Origin: Dysgonomonas sp. HDW5A
GTDB taxonomy: Bacteria; Bacteroidota; Bacteroidia; Bacteroidales; Dysgonomonadaceae
Assembly (NCBI RefSeq): GCF_011299555.1
Contig: NZ_CP049857.1
Coordinates: forward strand, 930,001 to 994,000
DNA length: 64,000 bases
Reading direction: 5' to 3'
Shown here: positions 62,335 to 64,000 of the stretch, piece by piece
How positions within the stretch are numbered: the stretch's first letter is position 1
Layout of the letters: each line of letters starts with the position of its first letter
Notes under the pieces: generated by a model
What the model was told of the DNA's origin: nothing
Database searches by the model: none
The model's input: only the letters and a program-made list of their open reading frames with translations
Position numbers and translations under genes: made by a program

Positions 62335-63261
62335 ATGAAAGGATTGGTTATAAAAAATACCGGAAGCTGGTATCTTGTACGCACGGATGAAAACAAAAAC
62401 GTAGAATGCAAGATAAAAGGCAGCTTCAGGCTGAAGGACATAAGAAGTACCAATCCCATAACAGTAGGTGACAGAGTATCCATCATCATGAATGAAGATG
62501 GAACGGGTGTCATTACTGAAATACAAGATCGTAAGAACTATATTATCAGACGATCATCCAACTTATCGAAGCAATCACATATCATTGCTTCGAATTTAGA
62601 CTTATGCTTTCTGATAGTAACAGTCTGTAAACCTATCACGACAACTGTATTTATAGACCGGTTTTTAGCCTCGGCCGAAGCCTATCGTATTCCTGTCAAT
62701 CTGTTATTCAACAAAATAGACATATACGATGAAGCCGAAACCGAATACATGGAGGCTTTAATAAACTTATATGAATATATAGGCTATCCATGTTACAAAA
62801 TATCAGCAAAAAACAGTACAGGGCTAGATATATTAAACAGCAGGCTTAAAGACAAAATAACGCTATTTTCGGGACACTCAGGTGTTGGGAAATCTACTCT
62901 TATAAATGCCATTGTACCCAATTCTACATTAAAGACAGGCGATATCTCGAATTATCACGGAAAGGGTATGCACACTACAACCTTCTCCGAAATGATGGAA
63001 CTTCCCCAAGGTGGTTTTATTATTGATACTCCCGGAATCAAAGGCTTTGGAACAGTAGATATGAATCCTGAAGAAATAAGCCATTATTTTACTGAGATTT
63101 TCAAATTCTCACATAATTGCCGATTCAACAATTGCATGCATACAAACGAACCGGGGTGTGCAGTAAGAGAAGCTGTAGAAAATCATTATATAAGCGAAAG
63201 CAGATATAAATCATACATTAATATCTTAGAAGACGAGACTGATGACAAATACCGAAAATAG
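62335..63261 (+). CDS. rsgA: Ribosome small subunit-dependent GTPase RsgA
   Basis: Circularly permuted GTPase that checks late 30S assembly. The 308-residue protein has an N-terminal OB-fold (about 1-65), then permuted G motifs: [10 protein letters not shown] (G4), SAKNSTG (G5), [14 protein letters not shown] (G1, P-loop) and DTPGIKGFG (G3). The C-terminal zinc site is [14 protein letters not shown] with Cys, His and two Cys ligands. It overlaps the DUF2809 gene by 20 bp, so the two are cotranslated. Confidence 0.96.
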   Translation: MKGLVIKNTGSWYLVRTDENKNVECKIKGSFRLKDIRSTNPITVGDRVSIIMNEDGTGVITEIQDRKNYIIRRSSNLSKQSHIIASNLDLCFLIVTVCKPITTTVFIDRFLASAEAYRIPVNLLFNKIDIYDEAETEYMEALINLYEYIGYPCYKISAKNSTGLDILNSRLKDKITLFSGHSGVGKSTLINAIVPNSTLKTGDISNYHGKGMHTTTFSEMMELPQGGFIIDTPGIKGFGTVDMNPEEISHYFTEIFKFSHNCRFNNCMHTNEPGCAVREAVENHYISESRYKSYINILEDETDDKYRK

Positions 63262-63652
63262 GACCACCATAAAATTTAGACTGGATCTTAAATCTTTTTT
63301 ATGTTTTTTGCTTATATTTGTTATTGAGGTTATTATAGCATTGTTTGTAAAAGATAGTATCATTCGGCCTTATGGGGGAGATATCTTGGTAGTTATTCTG
63401 ATGTACTATTTTTTCAAAAGCTTTGTAAAGATGAATCCCCTGCCTCTGGCTTTAGGTGTTCTGCTCTTTGCATACGCTGTAGAAATCGGACAATACTTCA
63501 ACCTCGTAGAAGTTTTAAATATGCAGGATAATGCCATCATGCGAATTGTAATAGGTTCGTCATTTAGTTGGGGCGATATCTTTTGTTACACACTAGGTGC
63601 TATTATATGTTTATTTATAGATAGAAAAGAATTGAAAGCAATTTCGTACTAA
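63242..63652 (+). CDS. DUF2809 family membrane protein
   Basis: A 136-residue membrane protein with four predicted helices. [39 protein letters not shown] and [13 protein letters not shown] match the DUF2809 family, which has no assigned function. Its ATG lies within the last 20 bp of rsgA in a different frame. The stop codon (TAA at 63650) is followed directly by the next gene. Confidence 0.85.
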   Translation: MTNTENRTTIKFRLDLKSFLCFLLIFVIEVIIALFVKDSIIRPYGGDILVVILMYYFFKSFVKMNPLPLALGVLLFAYAVEIGQYFNLVEVLNMQDNAIMRIVIGSSFSWGDIFCYTLGAIICLFIDRKELKAISY

Positions 63653-64000
63653 ATGATTCAGCAAAGAAAAAAAGATTATTTACAGAGGCTTATCGAAGAG
63701 TTCTTTGCCAAGTTACATGAACTGGCTAATGAAAATAAGAATTCGGATTCCAACTCGACAGAGAAGAAACGTATCCTAAGCGAGTGTTTTTTTCTTTTCA
63801 ATAATGATTTTAATATCAGTCAGGAAGATTCATCTGAAACCATCGTAATAAAAATTGGTGACAATGATCTAATAGAGCAATATGCCAAACTTTTACAAAC
63901 CAAATATGAAATAAGTGATATAAAAGAGATATATCAACTCCACACAGCTCTTGACCTCATAGAGTATCTGGAAGCTACGGATACAACATATTCATGGAAC
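63653..64000 (+). CDS. Unknown protein, 3' end cut by the window
   Basis: An open frame from the ATG at 63653, one base after the DUF2809 stop, running 116 codons to the window edge without a stop. The product starts MIQQRKKDYLQRLIEEFFAKLHELANEN and is helical and charged, with no hydrophobic segment. Codon use resembles the neighbours. I do not recognise a family; it may be cotranscribed with rsgA and DUF2809. Confidence 0.7.
   Translation, partial: MIQQRKKDYLQRLIEEFFAKLHELANENKNSDSNSTEKKRILSECFFLFNNDFNISQEDSSETIVIKIGDNDLIEQYAKLLQTKYEISDIKEIYQLHTALDLIEYLEATDTTYSWN

Noticed and set aside
1-64000. tRNA, rRNA, CRISPR array, prophage or transposase genes
   Set aside because: No cloverleaf-like or rRNA-like stretch, no regularly spaced direct repeats with spacers, and no integrase, transposase or phage structural motif was seen by eye; a tRNAscan or profile search could still find a weak case.

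Overview
The window is a gene-dense, AT-rich stretch of a Bacteroidetes chromosome, most likely from the Bacteroidales and possibly a Dysgonomonas-like organism. The genus is an inference. The sequence supports the phylum: promoters match the TAnnTTTG -7 element rather than TATAAT; there is an S46 dipeptidyl-peptidase, a glycine-lipid acyltransferase pair, a Stealth-type phosphotransferase, a TonB-dependent receptor beside a GH3 glycosidase, and a long MraY with a periplasmic insertion. No tRNA, rRNA, CRISPR array, transposase, integrase or prophage gene was seen.

Layout. 1-11957 (minus strand) is the division and cell wall (dcw) cluster, read mraZ-rsmH-ftsL-ftsI-murE-mraY-murD-ftsW-murG-murC; murC runs off the left edge. 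Its promoter region (11958-12297) carries three 10-bp-spaced boxes that look like MraZ operators. 12298-16487 (plus) holds two acyltransferases that fit glycine-lipid synthesis (GlsA/GlsB), aroA and an orphan metal ABC permease. 16662-22688 (minus) holds a beta-helix lipoprotein, a DPP7-type S46 peptidase and a polysaccharide flippase. 23019-25964 is an acyl-CoA synthetase followed by hemW. 26020-29880 (minus) holds an outer membrane protein, prfB with an intact programmed +1 frameshift, and an alkaline phosphatase. 30069-38869 mixes envelope genes (lpxB, Stealth protein, glycosyltransferase, waaA) with surE, peptidase C1B and gltX. 38964-47613 carries an rRNA/tRNA methyltransferase, folB, bactofilin, aminopeptidase P, gamma-carbonic anhydrase-like protein, an EEP-family hydrolase, pbpC, cbpA and cbpM. 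47661-54052 holds a membrane protein, the 7TM-HD phosphodiesterase PgpH, pepE, a Dabb protein, an AlkD-like protein, birA, two tandem YjbR proteins and a YraN protein. 54219-58930 is a TonB receptor with a secreted GH3 enzyme. 59255-64000 is pyrH-frr, DUF1015, rsgA, DUF2809 and a partial unknown gene.

Most genes are ordinary core or envelope functions. The most unusual signal is non-coding: a dispersed intergenic repeat of about 80-92 bp, present in at least six fairly clear and several degraded copies between 13 kb and 62 kb. It starts with the odd palindrome GGTCTCAGACC, continues with a T-rich stretch and the small palindrome GCTTTGGCAAGC, has a central GTTATAA and ends in an AT-rich module resembling ATAAATATTTAATG plus ACTTA. 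It occurs in both orientations relative to the nearest gene, sometimes starts on a stop codon, and also appears as palindrome-only copies just upstream of start codons. A second set of GGG/CCC hairpins resembles REP elements. I do not recognise the first family; whether it is known needs a database search.
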